Below are positions 25,082 to 33,170 of a stretch of DNA of 64,000 bases, piece after piece. The notes beneath the pieces were generated by a model. The model was given only the letters and a program-made list of their open reading frames with translations. It was not told where the DNA came from and did not search any database. The stretch is from assembly GCA_963668185.1 (NCBI GenBank), contig OY764162.1, positions 1,426,001 to 1,490,000 on the forward strand. The letters are read 5' to 3'. Source of the DNA: G963668185 sp963668185. GTDB lineage: Bacteria; Chloroflexota; Dehalococcoidia; Lucifugimonadales; G963668185. Both the position numbers and the translations under genes were made by a program. Each line of letters begins with the position of its first letter. The first letter of the stretch is position 1.

Positions 25082-25173
25082 TGGCGTTCATACCTCTCGT
25101 CGCTGGCTCCTTAGCCGATTTTAGCAGGCAGGCCCGTCCGGCGCGCCGCCGCAACGCTTATAATTGCGGCCCT

Positions 25174-26415
25174 ATGGTTGAAGACAACGTGATCGACGAC
25201 TCCTCTCCGTTCTCCGGGCTGAAGGTCTTCGAGTTCAGCAAGACCGTTGCGAGCGCCTACTGCGGCCGGCTGCTCGCGACCCTCGGCGCCGACGTGGTGA
25301 CCGTCGAGCCGTTGGCCGGCGGCCCCGTTCGAAGCCTGGGCCCCTTCCCCGACGGCGCGCGGAACGTCGAGACCGGCGCGGGCCACCTGCATCTGAACGC
25401 TTCCAAGAGGAGCGTGGCGCTGGACATGGACTCGGAGGCCGGCGGCAGCGTCCTTGCCCGCATACTGGAGCGCGCCGACGTGATCGTGCAGTCCGCCGTT
25501 CGCGCCTCCGAGGCGGTCGTCGACTTCGAATCGCTTCACGCGGCCCGGCCGGAGGCTGTCCTGGCGACGATCAGCGGTTTCGGCCCGGAGGGAGACTACG
25601 CCGAGTACCTGGGCACGGAGGGCGTCGCCACCGCGTTGGGCGGCCTCACGTTCCTCAGCGGCGACCCCGGCGAAGTCCCGCTCAACCCCGCGGGCAACAC
25701 GATCAACTGCGCTGCCGGCGGTTACGCCGCCGTGGCGCTCGTCGCCGCGCTCCTGGAGCGCGAGTTCACCGGGACCGGGCAGCACGTCGAGGTCTCCGTC
25801 GCGGGCGCGGTCGCAAGCATCATCGAAGTCTCTTCCCAACGGCTGATCATCCAGGAAGAGCCGGTGAAGCGGACAGGCAACTGGCAGGGGCCTGCAAGGG
25901 GCATTTTCCACTCGCAGGATGGCCACATAGGGTGCATCATGCGAGGGCGCGAAAGGCTGGAAGACATGGCCGACTGGCTGGGCGTGGAAGAGCTCAAAGG
26001 CGAGAGATTCAAGCCATTCACCAACATGTGGGCGATGGACCCTGAGTTGGAGGCGGACCTGAACGGCCTGCTGACCGTGGGATTCCTGGGCCATGACAAG
26101 CTGGACACGTACCACGCCATGCAGGCGCTGCGCATGCCGTTCGGCTACGTCGCCGACTTCGCGGAGGTGTTGTCCTCGCCGCAACTGGCCGCCAGGGAGT
26201 TCTTCCAGGAGATCGATCATCCGGACGCGGGCAGGCACAGCGTTCCCAGGGGGCCGTTCACGGCAGACGACATGCCGTTGGAGTTGGGCCGCGCGCCGTA
26301 CCTCGGCGAACATTCCGAAGAGGCGCTCCGCGGCCTGCTGGGATACTCGGAGTCCGAGTACGCCGAACTCGAGTCCGCCGGGCTGGTGTCGTCAGCCTCG
26401 CCGGCGGAGGCATAG
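25174..26415 (+). CDS. CaiB/BaiF family III CoA-transferase-like subunit without catalytic Asp
   Basis: The fold is clear: GLKVFEFSKTVASAYCGRLLATLGADVVTVEP at the N-terminus and EREFTGTGQHVEVSVAGAVAS in the middle. Aligning with the next gene around GDPFAGIHGA, the catalytic aspartate that forms the acyl anhydride (Asp-182 in the partner) is Asn-178 here. The two genes are 2 bases apart and both 413 aa. In heterodimeric members such as benzylsuccinate CoA-transferase (BbsE/BbsF) one subunit likewise lacks the Asp, so this is probably the non-catalytic partner. Confidence 0.85.
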   Translation: MVEDNVIDDSSPFSGLKVFEFSKTVASAYCGRLLATLGADVVTVEPLAGGPVRSLGPFPDGARNVETGAGHLHLNASKRSVALDMDSEAGGSVLARILERADVIVQSAVRASEAVVDFESLHAARPEAVLATISGFGPEGDYAEYLGTEGVATALGGLTFLSGDPGEVPLNPAGNTINCAAGGYAAVALVAALLEREFTGTGQHVEVSVAGAVASIIEVSSQRLIIQEEPVKRTGNWQGPARGIFHSQDGHIGCIMRGRERLEDMADWLGVEELKGERFKPFTNMWAMDPELEADLNGLLTVGFLGHDKLDTYHAMQALRMPFGYVADFAEVLSSPQLAAREFFQEIDHPDAGRHSVPRGPFTADDMPLELGRAPYLGEHSEEALRGLLGYSESEYAELESAGLVSSASPAEA

Positions 26416-26417
26416 CC

Positions 26418-27659
26418 ATGAGACCTCTTTCGGGAGTGCGCGTTGTCGACTTTACGGACATCTGGGCCGGCCCGTGGTCCGGGCGTCTGCTCCGGGAGTT
26501 GGGCGCTCACGTCATCAAGGTCGAAGGCCCGCGGCAGCAGCCGCGAAAGTCGGACCCGAACCTGTTGCGCGTCCAGATAGTGAGCGACGAACGGGACGAC
26601 AGAGGCCGCCCGAAGTACTTCCGCAACGCATACCAGACGATGACCAACCCGGGCAAAGACCACGTCGCGCTCAACCTGAAGGAGGCCGACGGGGCCGAGC
26701 TGTTCAGGTCGCTCGTCGCCGTCAGCGACGTCGTGATCGAGAACTGGGCTCCCCACGTCATGCCGAGCCTGGGGCTGGGCTATGACGACCTGCGCGCGGT
26801 GAGGCCGGACGTCATCATGCTCCGGACGTCCGCGATGGGGCAGACCGGCCCGGAGTTCAGGTACACGGGCCTCGGCGCGACGGCTGAGGTGCTTTCCGGG
26901 CTCTGCACGATTTCGGGGTACGAGGGAGGCGAGCCGCAGAAGTCCGGCATCAACTACGGCGATCCGTTCGCGGGCATCCACGGCGCCTTCGCGATCCTGG
27001 CGGCCCTGCTGCGCAGAAGCCGGACCGGCAAGGGGGCCTTGATCGATCTCTCACTCACCGAGTCGCTCATCACCACCCTCGGCGAGTACACGGTCGGCGC
27101 GAGCATGAACGGCGAGCAGCCTCCGCGCATGGGCAACCGGCACGCGGCGAAGGCCCCGCACAACGTGTACCGGTGCGCGGGCGATGACGAGTGGGTGTTC
27201 GTGGAAGCCGGGTCGGAGGCCGAGTTCCGCGCGCTGTGCGCGGCGATCGGACGCCCGCAGCTTGCGGAGGACCCGCGATTCAGGGACGTTGCGGCGAGGA
27301 AGGCCAACGAAGACGCTCTCGATGCCGAGATCGCCGCGTGGACGACGGGCAGGCCGCACGTGGAGGCCATGGAGACGCTTCAGCGCGCCGGGGTGCCGGC
27401 GGGCGCGGTGCTGGACGGCGGCGAGGTCGTGCGGAACCCGCACCACGAGGCCAACGGCGCGTTCGCATGGGTGGAGCACCCGGACGGCAAGAGCTACCCG
27501 ATTCCCCAGATGCCGTGGCGGGCGCCTTCAGCCCCCCGGCAGGAGGCGACTCCCGTTCCCGCCTTCGGGGCCGACAACTTCAGGGTGTTCACCGAGCTTT
27601 GCGGCGTGCCGCCGGGCCGCGTGGAAGGGATGCTGGAGTCGGAGGCGATCCTGAGCTAG
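26418..27659 (+). CDS. CaiB/BaiF family III CoA-transferase, catalytic subunit
   Basis: N-terminal GVRVVDFTDIWAGPWSGRLLRELGAHVIKVE and the active-site segment INYGDPFAGIHGAFAILAALL with Asp-182 identify an active family III CoA-transferase, which moves CoA from an acyl-CoA donor to a carboxylic acid. It probably forms a heterodimer with the preceding gene product. It ends in a CTAG shared with the stop of the convergent TPP-enzyme gene (27656-27659). Acyl substrate not predictable. Confidence 0.9.
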   Translation: MRPLSGVRVVDFTDIWAGPWSGRLLRELGAHVIKVEGPRQQPRKSDPNLLRVQIVSDERDDRGRPKYFRNAYQTMTNPGKDHVALNLKEADGAELFRSLVAVSDVVIENWAPHVMPSLGLGYDDLRAVRPDVIMLRTSAMGQTGPEFRYTGLGATAEVLSGLCTISGYEGGEPQKSGINYGDPFAGIHGAFAILAALLRRSRTGKGALIDLSLTESLITTLGEYTVGASMNGEQPPRMGNRHAAKAPHNVYRCAGDDEWVFVEAGSEAEFRALCAAIGRPQLAEDPRFRDVAARKANEDALDAEIAAWTTGRPHVEAMETLQRAGVPAGAVLDGGEVVRNPHHEANGAFAWVEHPDGKSYPIPQMPWRAPSAPRQEATPVPAFGADNFRVFTELCGVPPGRVEGMLESEAILS

Positions 27660-29311
27660 ACCGCGCCGTCCATGATTAGGTCCAGCACTGCCGGCGCGTT
27701 CATGTCCATGGCCCTGTTGAGTTCCGGCCCGATCTCGGCGGGATCTTCGATGCGAACGCCGTGCATGCCGAACGCTCTCCCCAGCGCGGCGAAATCGAAG
27801 GGCACTGGGAAGTCCATGGCCATGTACTTGCTCTGATCGTCGGGCCTGCCCTGGATCTCGCTCTTGTAGATGTTCATGTTGAGCTTGAGTATGCGGTACA
27901 TGGCGTTGTTGCACATGACGAAGACCGTGGGGATGTTCGAGTTGACCGCGGTCCAAAGGCCCTGCACGGACATCATCGCTGAGCCGTCCCCGCAGACGGC
28001 CACCACGGGCCGGTCCGGGTTGGCGAGCTTCAGGCCGAGCCCGCCTCCGGGTCCCCAGCCGATGGAGTTGCCGCGCGCGCTGAAGACGTCGCCGGGCTCG
28101 TCGAACTTGACGGCGGCGTGCAGCGCGGCGCGGTTGCTGACCGAGTCGTCGTACATCGCGAAGTCGTCCGGCAGCGCCTCGGCCAGGGCGAGCATCGCGG
28201 CATCCGGCGACATCGGCCGGCGGCTCCCACCCGACGGCGCGGACTTGCGAAACGCCTCGTCAGCGGCCCGCGTCTTCGCGGCAACGGCTTCCGCCCTTCC
28301 GCGCGCCGCCTCTATCTGCGAGCCGGTCATCTCCGATTCGAGCGCGTCCGCTAGCTGGGCGAGGGCTGCGCCCGGCGACGCGAACACGCCAACGTCGGTA
28401 GGCTCCGACTTGCCGATCTCGTCAGCGTTGATGTCGACATGTATGAGCTTCGTCTGGGGGCCGAGCACGGTGTCGCCCTTGTAGAAGAACTCGCTGAACA
28501 CCGGGCACCCCGCCGCCAGCACCACGTCCGCGCTGTTCAGGGTCTCGACCGAGGCGGCGTGCCTTACGGTCATCGGCCCCATGAACTGCGGGTGGCCGGT
28601 AGGGAAGTTGACCTGCGTGCTCAGGTAGCCGTACACCGACGCGCCAAGCTGCTCGGCCACTCGCACCGCTGCTGCCGTGCCGCCGGTCTCCATGACGCGG
28701 TCTCCGACCAGCATTATCGGGTTCTCCGCGCCCGCCAAGAGCGCGACAGCGTCTTCGACATCTCCTGGGTCGGCGTTCGGCGCTTTTGTGAAGCGCTTCG
28801 ACGGGAAGATGTCCACGTCTGCCTCGTCGTCCAGCGAGTTGGCGGACAGGGACAGGAACACCGGGCCGGTCGGAGGGCTGGCCGCCTCGTTGAAGGCGCG
28901 GCGGATGGCGGACGGGTACTGTTCCGGGTGCGTGATCTCCGCGCTCCACTTGGCGTAGGGCTGCGCCATCTCCGCGAGATCGCTGCGGCCCTCGGTCAGC
29001 TTGCGCACGTCCTTGTTGCCGGCGGTCACGACCAGCGGCGTGCCGGTGTAGTAGGAGTCGATGAGCAGCGCGAACGAGTTGGACAGGCCGTTGTCGATGT
29101 GGAGGCTGACGAAGGCCGGATCGCCGGTGGCGCGTGCGTAAGCGTCCGCCATGCCGATGGCGACCGACTCCTGCACCGCGAGCACGTACTCGAAATCTGG
29201 GTAGGCCTCCATAGCGTCCAGCATGGGCGCTTCGCTCGTGCCGGGGTTGCCGAAGATGTACTTCACGCCCTCGGCCCGGAGCATTTCCATCAGCGCGATG
29301 CTGCCTCTCAT
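27656..29311 (-). CDS. Thiamine-diphosphate enzyme, benzoylformate-decarboxylase type
   Basis: The 551-aa protein has GNPGTSE (Ser-26), the cofactor-activating Glu-48 in LAVQES and His-71 in VSLHIDNG, matching the residue pattern of benzoylformate decarboxylase. The ThDP motif GDGSAMMSVQGL...VMCNN is near the C-terminus. It should decarboxylate a 2-keto acid, perhaps aromatic. ATG 29311 is preceded by AGAGGAGG; an upstream extension to 29443 is the shadow of the neighbouring gene. It converges on the CoA-transferase pair. Confidence 0.88.
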   Translation of the reverse strand: MRGSIALMEMLRAEGVKYIFGNPGTSEAPMLDAMEAYPDFEYVLAVQESVAIGMADAYARATGDPAFVSLHIDNGLSNSFALLIDSYYTGTPLVVTAGNKDVRKLTEGRSDLAEMAQPYAKWSAEITHPEQYPSAIRRAFNEAASPPTGPVFLSLSANSLDDEADVDIFPSKRFTKAPNADPGDVEDAVALLAGAENPIMLVGDRVMETGGTAAAVRVAEQLGASVYGYLSTQVNFPTGHPQFMGPMTVRHAASVETLNSADVVLAAGCPVFSEFFYKGDTVLGPQTKLIHVDINADEIGKSEPTDVGVFASPGAALAQLADALESEMTGSQIEAARGRAEAVAAKTRAADEAFRKSAPSGGSRRPMSPDAAMLALAEALPDDFAMYDDSVSNRAALHAAVKFDEPGDVFSARGNSIGWGPGGGLGLKLANPDRPVVAVCGDGSAMMSVQGLWTAVNSNIPTVFVMCNNAMYRILKLNMNIYKSEIQGRPDDQSKYMAMDFPVPFDFAALGRAFGMHGVRIEDPAEIGPELNRAMDMNAPAVLDLIMDGAV

Positions 29312-29336
29312 GCGAGTCCTCCTCTGCGTATTTGGA

Positions 29337-29657
29337 TCAGGGCAGGGGCAGGGCGCTTCGCGAGTGCGAGCCGCCGATGGCGATGACGCCCGTGGCCCTG
29401 AGTCCGGCAATAGCAACGATGCCGACCGAATTGACGCCGCCAATGGCCACGAGGCCCATGGCGTTGACGCCGCCGATAGCCACCATACCCATGGCGTTGA
29501 CGGGGGCGATGGTCACCAGGCCCATGGCGTTGAGGAAGCTCAGCGCGACCGCTCCCACGGAGTTGAACGCCCCCGCGGAGATCAACCCGATGGTGTTCAT
29601 GCCGGCGGCGATGATGCCTACTTCGAAGAACCATACCTTCTTGATCTCGGTATCCAT
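29337..29657 (-). CDS. Hydrophobic 11-residue repeat protein of unknown function (106 aa)
   Basis: After a short N-terminus (MDTEIKKVWFFEVG) the protein consists of about seven units of 11 residues with consensus N-A-M-G-L-V-A-I-G-G-V (from Asn-21 on: NTIGLISAGAF, NSVGAVALSFL, NAMGLVTIAPV and so on). Asn and Gly recur at fixed positions and the rest is aliphatic or Ala. There is no signal peptide. ATG 29657 has GGGGGAG upstream. It sits 25 bases ahead of the TPP-enzyme gene on the same strand. A regular solenoid or membrane-associated stack is plausible, but no function is known to me. Confidence 0.75.
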   Translation of the reverse strand: MDTEIKKVWFFEVGIIAAGMNTIGLISAGAFNSVGAVALSFLNAMGLVTIAPVNAMGMVAIGGVNAMGLVAIGGVNSVGIVAIAGLRATGVIAIGGSHSRSALPLP

Positions 29658-29747
29658 TTCCAATTCTCCCCCCGTGTTTGCGGCCAGGAAAACGATGCGC
29701 CAAACGTATATCAACGGGCGGTCGTTGGCAACCGGGTGGCGGCGGAT

Positions 29748-29860
29748 GTAACTGTTCAGATTTCGTGCGACAGTAGCCTCACTATGCCGTCATACCGGCG
29801 AAGGCCGGTATCCAGAGGTGGGGCGGGTGGGACTTCCGCTCCCCAACTCTGAACACTTAC
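29748..29860. mobile_element. Putative MITE-like element, 113 bp, with 12-bp inverted ends around a hairpin
   Basis: Ends are GTAACTGTTCAG (29748-29759) and CTGAACACTTAC (29849-29860), inverted repeats matching at 11 of 12 positions. The centre is the GTCATACCGGCGAAGGCCGGTATCCAG hairpin (29789-29815). Similar ends bound 53933-54056 and, more weakly, 2507-2750. No target duplication is clear. Confidence 0.6.
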
Positions 29861-29874
29861 CGGAGGATATCCCG

Positions 29875-29956
29875 TTCCGTTCGCCCTGAGCTTGTCGAAG
29901 GGCAGCGTCGGCAGCAACCCCGTTGTGGTTCGACAGGCTCACCACGAACGGAGCGG
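29875..29956. repeat. Pair of oppositely oriented GTTCG...TTGTCGAA repeats
   Basis: GTTCGCCCTGAGCTTGTCGAAGG (about 29879-29901) and, inverted, GGTTCGACAGGCTCACCACGAACGG (about 29926-29950). This is the family also found at 16369, 35931-36000 and 51550-51625. The pair can fold into one long hairpin and may end the amidase transcript, which is read toward it. Confidence 0.6.
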
Positions 29957-29968
29957 AACCGCGCCCGG

Positions 29969-31366
29969 TCAGGCCAGCTCGGGCCGTTGCCAGCCACCTG
30001 AGCCTTGCTCGATGACACGGGCGAGGGCGAGGGCGACGTCTTCGCGCCAGGGGCGCCCGACGACCTGCACGCCTATGGGCAGGCCGTCGGGCGACGAGCC
30101 GCCGCGCACGACCGCGCCGGGCCAGCCGGTCATGTTGTACGCGCTCGTGTAGCTGAACCCTCCCCGCCTGGACTCGTCGTACACGGTCCCGCCGTGGCCG
30201 GTGGCTGGGAAGGCGCAGGTTGGGCAGAGGATGGCGTCGTACTGTTGGATGAAGCCGAGCATCTCGCTCCGGTAGGCGTCCAACTCCTCAAGCATGGCCG
30301 TGAACGCGGGGGTGTCGATCGCATCGTCGGGCTTCATGCGCCTGGCGACGAACGGACTCGCCTCGGCGGTGCCAGCGGCGTCCAGCAGCCGCTGCACCCA
30401 TGCGCCGCCGTCTGCGTTGAACAGCCTGCCGAAGAGGTCCTGATGCCGGGCGATGGGGGCCGGGGCCTCCTCCTCAACGCGTACGCCGGCGTCGGTCAGG
30501 CAGCGGGCCGCCGTCCGCACCGCCTCAGCCGTTTCGGGCGTCGGGGCGTATATGCCGTTGTCGGTGTGCATGGCTACGCGGAGCGCGGCGACGTCCACGC
30601 CGGCGGGGTCGTGGAGCGGGGCGGGGACGATGCCGGGGTCGCGCCAGTCAGGACCGGATACGACGGACAGGATTGGGTACAGGTCATCGACGAAGCGGGC
30701 CATGGGGCCGTTCTGGGTGAGCGAGTCGAGCGCGCCCATCGCGTGATGAATGGCGTGGCCGGTGCGCGGCACGCGGTATGAGTTCGGCTTGAGCCCGGCG
30801 ATGCCGCAGAAGTGGGAGGGCAGGCGTACGCTGCCGCCGGTGTCGCTGCCGAGGTCCATGGGGGAGCAGCCCGCGGCGATGCTCGCGCCCGCGCCGCCGC
30901 TGCTGCCGCCGGGCATGAGCGAGGGATCGTAGGGGTTGTTCGTCCTGCCGTAAACGAGGTTGTCGGTCTCGCCGGACAGGGTGAACTCGGGGGTGTTGGA
31001 CTTGCCGATCAGGACCGCGCCGGCCGCCCTCATGCGGGCGACGCAGGTGGCGTCCTCTGCGGGCACGTCGTCGCGGCGGCCAACCGTTGCCGCCGTGGTG
31101 CGGACGCCGGCGGTGTCGAGCGAGTCCTTGATCGTCATGGGGACGCCGTGCAGGGGGCCGAGTTCCGCCCCGCTCGCGACGGCCTCGTCGGCCTTGCGGG
31201 CCTCGTCGAGGGCGCGGTCCGCGCAGACGTGGACGACGGCGTTCAGGACGGGGTTGACCCGGTCGATGTGGTCGAGGTGGGCGCGGACGACCTCTTCGGA
31301 GGACACGTCGCGGCCCCTGACGGCGCTGGCGATCGTTCGGACGGATGCGAAGACTATGTCATCCAT
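29969..31366 (-). CDS. Amidase (amidase-signature family)
   Basis: The Ser-cisSer-Lys triad segments are present: GVPMTIKDSLD (Lys-80), PGGSSGGAGASIAAG and DLGSDTGGSVRLPSHFCGIAGLKP. At 465 aa it fits the family. It could hydrolyse amides or act as a GatA relative, but no gatB or gatC is near, so a catabolic amidase is more likely. ATG 31366 with GAGG upstream is preferred over ATG 31387. Confidence 0.88.
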   Translation of the reverse strand: MDDIVFASVRTIASAVRGRDVSSEEVVRAHLDHIDRVNPVLNAVVHVCADRALDEARKADEAVASGAELGPLHGVPMTIKDSLDTAGVRTTAATVGRRDDVPAEDATCVARMRAAGAVLIGKSNTPEFTLSGETDNLVYGRTNNPYDPSLMPGGSSGGAGASIAAGCSPMDLGSDTGGSVRLPSHFCGIAGLKPNSYRVPRTGHAIHHAMGALDSLTQNGPMARFVDDLYPILSVVSGPDWRDPGIVPAPLHDPAGVDVAALRVAMHTDNGIYAPTPETAEAVRTAARCLTDAGVRVEEEAPAPIARHQDLFGRLFNADGGAWVQRLLDAAGTAEASPFVARRMKPDDAIDTPAFTAMLEELDAYRSEMLGFIQQYDAILCPTCAFPATGHGGTVYDESRRGGFSYTSAYNMTGWPGAVVRGGSSPDGLPIGVQVVGRPWREDVALALARVIEQGSGGWQRPELA

Positions 31367-31405
31367 TGCGGGCGCTCCTCTGGGCATGGTGGGTGGCCTG
31401 CCGAT

Positions 31406-31846
31406 TCAGACCGGGATAACGTCTAGGAAGTGAGTTTCGTTCTCTGGGATCAGCGTCGCCAGGCTTACGTCCAGTGTTGCGAGCCGTCCGCCGTTTTGCA
31501 TTGCGACGGCCAGCAGCATAGCGTCGGTTATCTGGCGGTATCCCTGTAGGCGGGCGCCGATCGACTCCGGCAAGTGAAGGATGGACTGGTCCACCGGCCA
31601 AAACGTGTGCTGACCGAATTCCGTAAGTTCTTCCAGGATGGCAATGGCGTCAAGAGGCGTGACTGTGCGCTGCGCTATCGTCGGATTGCATGACAAGCGG
31701 ACGAAGCCTGCTTCAGTCAGCGGGCAGGTTGCCCATCCATGACCCTGATTCTCTTCGAACCATGCGCTGGCAGCCAAATGATGTATGTGGTTGGACCATG
31801 CGAGCGCTATGAGGACGTTGACGTCCAGCAGGGCGGTCACGGCCAA
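31406..31846 (-). CDS. VapC-type PIN-domain toxin
   Basis: PIN-domain ribonuclease with the acidic pocket visible as LLDVNVLIAL (Asp-8), CPLTEAGFVRL (Glu), QITDAMLLAVA (Asp) and LATLDVSL (Asp). VapC toxins cut tRNA or rRNA. Its start overlaps the antitoxin gene end by 10 bases, the usual coupling. At 146 aa it has normal length. Confidence 0.9.
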   Translation of the reverse strand: MAVTALLDVNVLIALAWSNHIHHLAASAWFEENQGHGWATCPLTEAGFVRLSCNPTIAQRTVTPLDAIAILEELTEFGQHTFWPVDQSILHLPESIGARLQGYRQITDAMLLAVAMQNGGRLATLDVSLATLIPENETHFLDVIPV

Positions 31847-32064
31847 TCGCTCAGAGCCCGATAGACATCCTCACTGGTAATCGGCTTGGCGTCCGGAGGG
31901 ACTGCGAATTGGCCTCGAACTCTGTTGTTCTCTGATGAAGGGGCGCGCATGAAACTGCGGCGGGCCAACTCGGACAGGGCGCTGCCGAGGCTGCAACCCT
32001 TCCTCTGCGCCAGCGCCCTGGCGACGGACAACACATCGTCATCTATGTTCAGTGTGGTACGCAT
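31837..32064 (-). CDS. VapB-type antitoxin, ribbon-helix-helix
   Basis: A 75-aa protein starting RTTLNIDDDVLSVARALAQRKGCSLGSALSELARR, the beta-alpha-alpha pattern of ribbon-helix-helix antitoxins. The C-terminal half should bind and block the PIN toxin, and the dimer probably represses its own promoter upstream of 32064. It precedes and overlaps vapC. Confidence 0.88.
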   Translation of the reverse strand: MRTTLNIDDDVLSVARALAQRKGCSLGSALSELARRSFMRAPSSENNRVRGQFAVPPDAKPITSEDVYRALSDWP

Positions 32065-32114
32065 GAGGGCATCATAGCATCAATCGAGCGGCGGGGCGGG
32101 GGCAGTGTGTTGAG

Positions 32115-33170
32115 CTAGCTTTCTCTCAGGAAGGCGGTGAAGGGGGTCCTGGTGGCGGGGGTGAGGCGGACGGGTGCGCCGGGGGCGAGGCTGGCGGATG
32201 AAGCGTGGCGCGTGCGGATGACGTTGCCGGACGGCATCAGTATTCGGAGGATGGTCTCGTCGCCGCGGAACTCGCTCGACTCGACGGTTGCGGTCCCGTT
32301 GGCGCTGTACTGGACTCGAAAGCCGTCCGGGTGGGCGATGATCGATACGCGGGAGCCTTCTTCGATGCCTTCGTCCGGACTGTGCCACTGGAGGCGGCCG
32401 ACCTCGGTGGAGGCCCACCCGCTCTCGATTACGCCGTCGATGAAGTTGGCTGCGCCGCAGATGCGGGCGACCTGCAAGGAGGCGGGGGAGTGGTACACGG
32501 CCTGAGGCGTGTCGATCTGCCGTATGCGGCCTTCGTGCATGACGGCGACGCGGTCCGCGGTGGCGAACGCCTCCTCCCTGTCGTGCGTCACGAAGACGGT
32601 GGAGACGCGCCCTTCGCGTAGAATGGCCTCGACCTCGGAGCGCATCCGCGCGCGCAGGCCGGCGTCCACGTTGCTGAAAGGCTCGTCGAGCAGGACTACG
32701 ACGGGCTGCGGGGCGAGGGTGCGGGCGAGGGCGACGCGCTGCTGCTGTCCGCCGGAAAGCTCGTGCGGATACCTGGACTCCAGGCCCTCCAGCCGCACCA
32801 ACTCGACGGCGCGGCGCAGCTTGAGGCGGCGTTCTTCCGGGGGCAGGCGGTCCAGGCCGAACCCGACGTTCTGCTCGACGGTGAGGTGAGGGAACAGCGC
32901 GTACTCCTGGAACAGCATCCCGACGCGGCGGCGCTCCGGCGGCACGTGCACGGAGCCGGCGTCCACGTCCGAGCCCCGGAGGCGGATCGCGCCCCGGTCG
33001 GGCGCCTCGAAGCCGGCGATCAGGCGGAGCACGGTCGTCTTGCCGCAGCCGCTCGGCCCAAGCAGGGCCAGTACCTCGCCTTCTCCGAGGGAGAACGACA
33101 CGTCGTCCACCACGGGCACGTCGTCGTACCACTTGGCGACGCCCTTCAACTCTACTACGGGGGCGGTCAC
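32115..33170 (-). CDS. Iron(III)-type ABC transporter ATP-binding protein (FbpC-like)
   Basis: Walker A GPSGCGKTT, Q-loop FQEYALFPHL, signature LSGGQQQRVALARTL and Walker B VVLLDEPFSNVD are followed by a C-terminal TOBE-like regulatory domain (VSIIAHPDGFRV...SGNVIRTR), as in FbpC/PotA-type ATPases. GTG 33170 overlaps the permease stop by 4 bases (GTGA). The open frame reaches much further upstream, but that part is a shadow of the permease. It energises import by the neighbouring permease and binding protein. Confidence 0.92.
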   Translation of the reverse strand: MTAPVVELKGVAKWYDDVPVVDDVSFSLGEGEVLALLGPSGCGKTTVLRLIAGFEAPDRGAIRLRGSDVDAGSVHVPPERRRVGMLFQEYALFPHLTVEQNVGFGLDRLPPEERRLKLRRAVELVRLEGLESRYPHELSGGQQQRVALARTLAPQPVVVLLDEPFSNVDAGLRARMRSEVEAILREGRVSTVFVTHDREEAFATADRVAVMHEGRIRQIDTPQAVYHSPASLQVARICGAANFIDGVIESGWASTEVGRLQWHSPDEGIEEGSRVSIIAHPDGFRVQYSANGTATVESSEFRGDETILRILMPSGNVIRTRHASSASLAPGAPVRLTPATRTPFTAFLRES

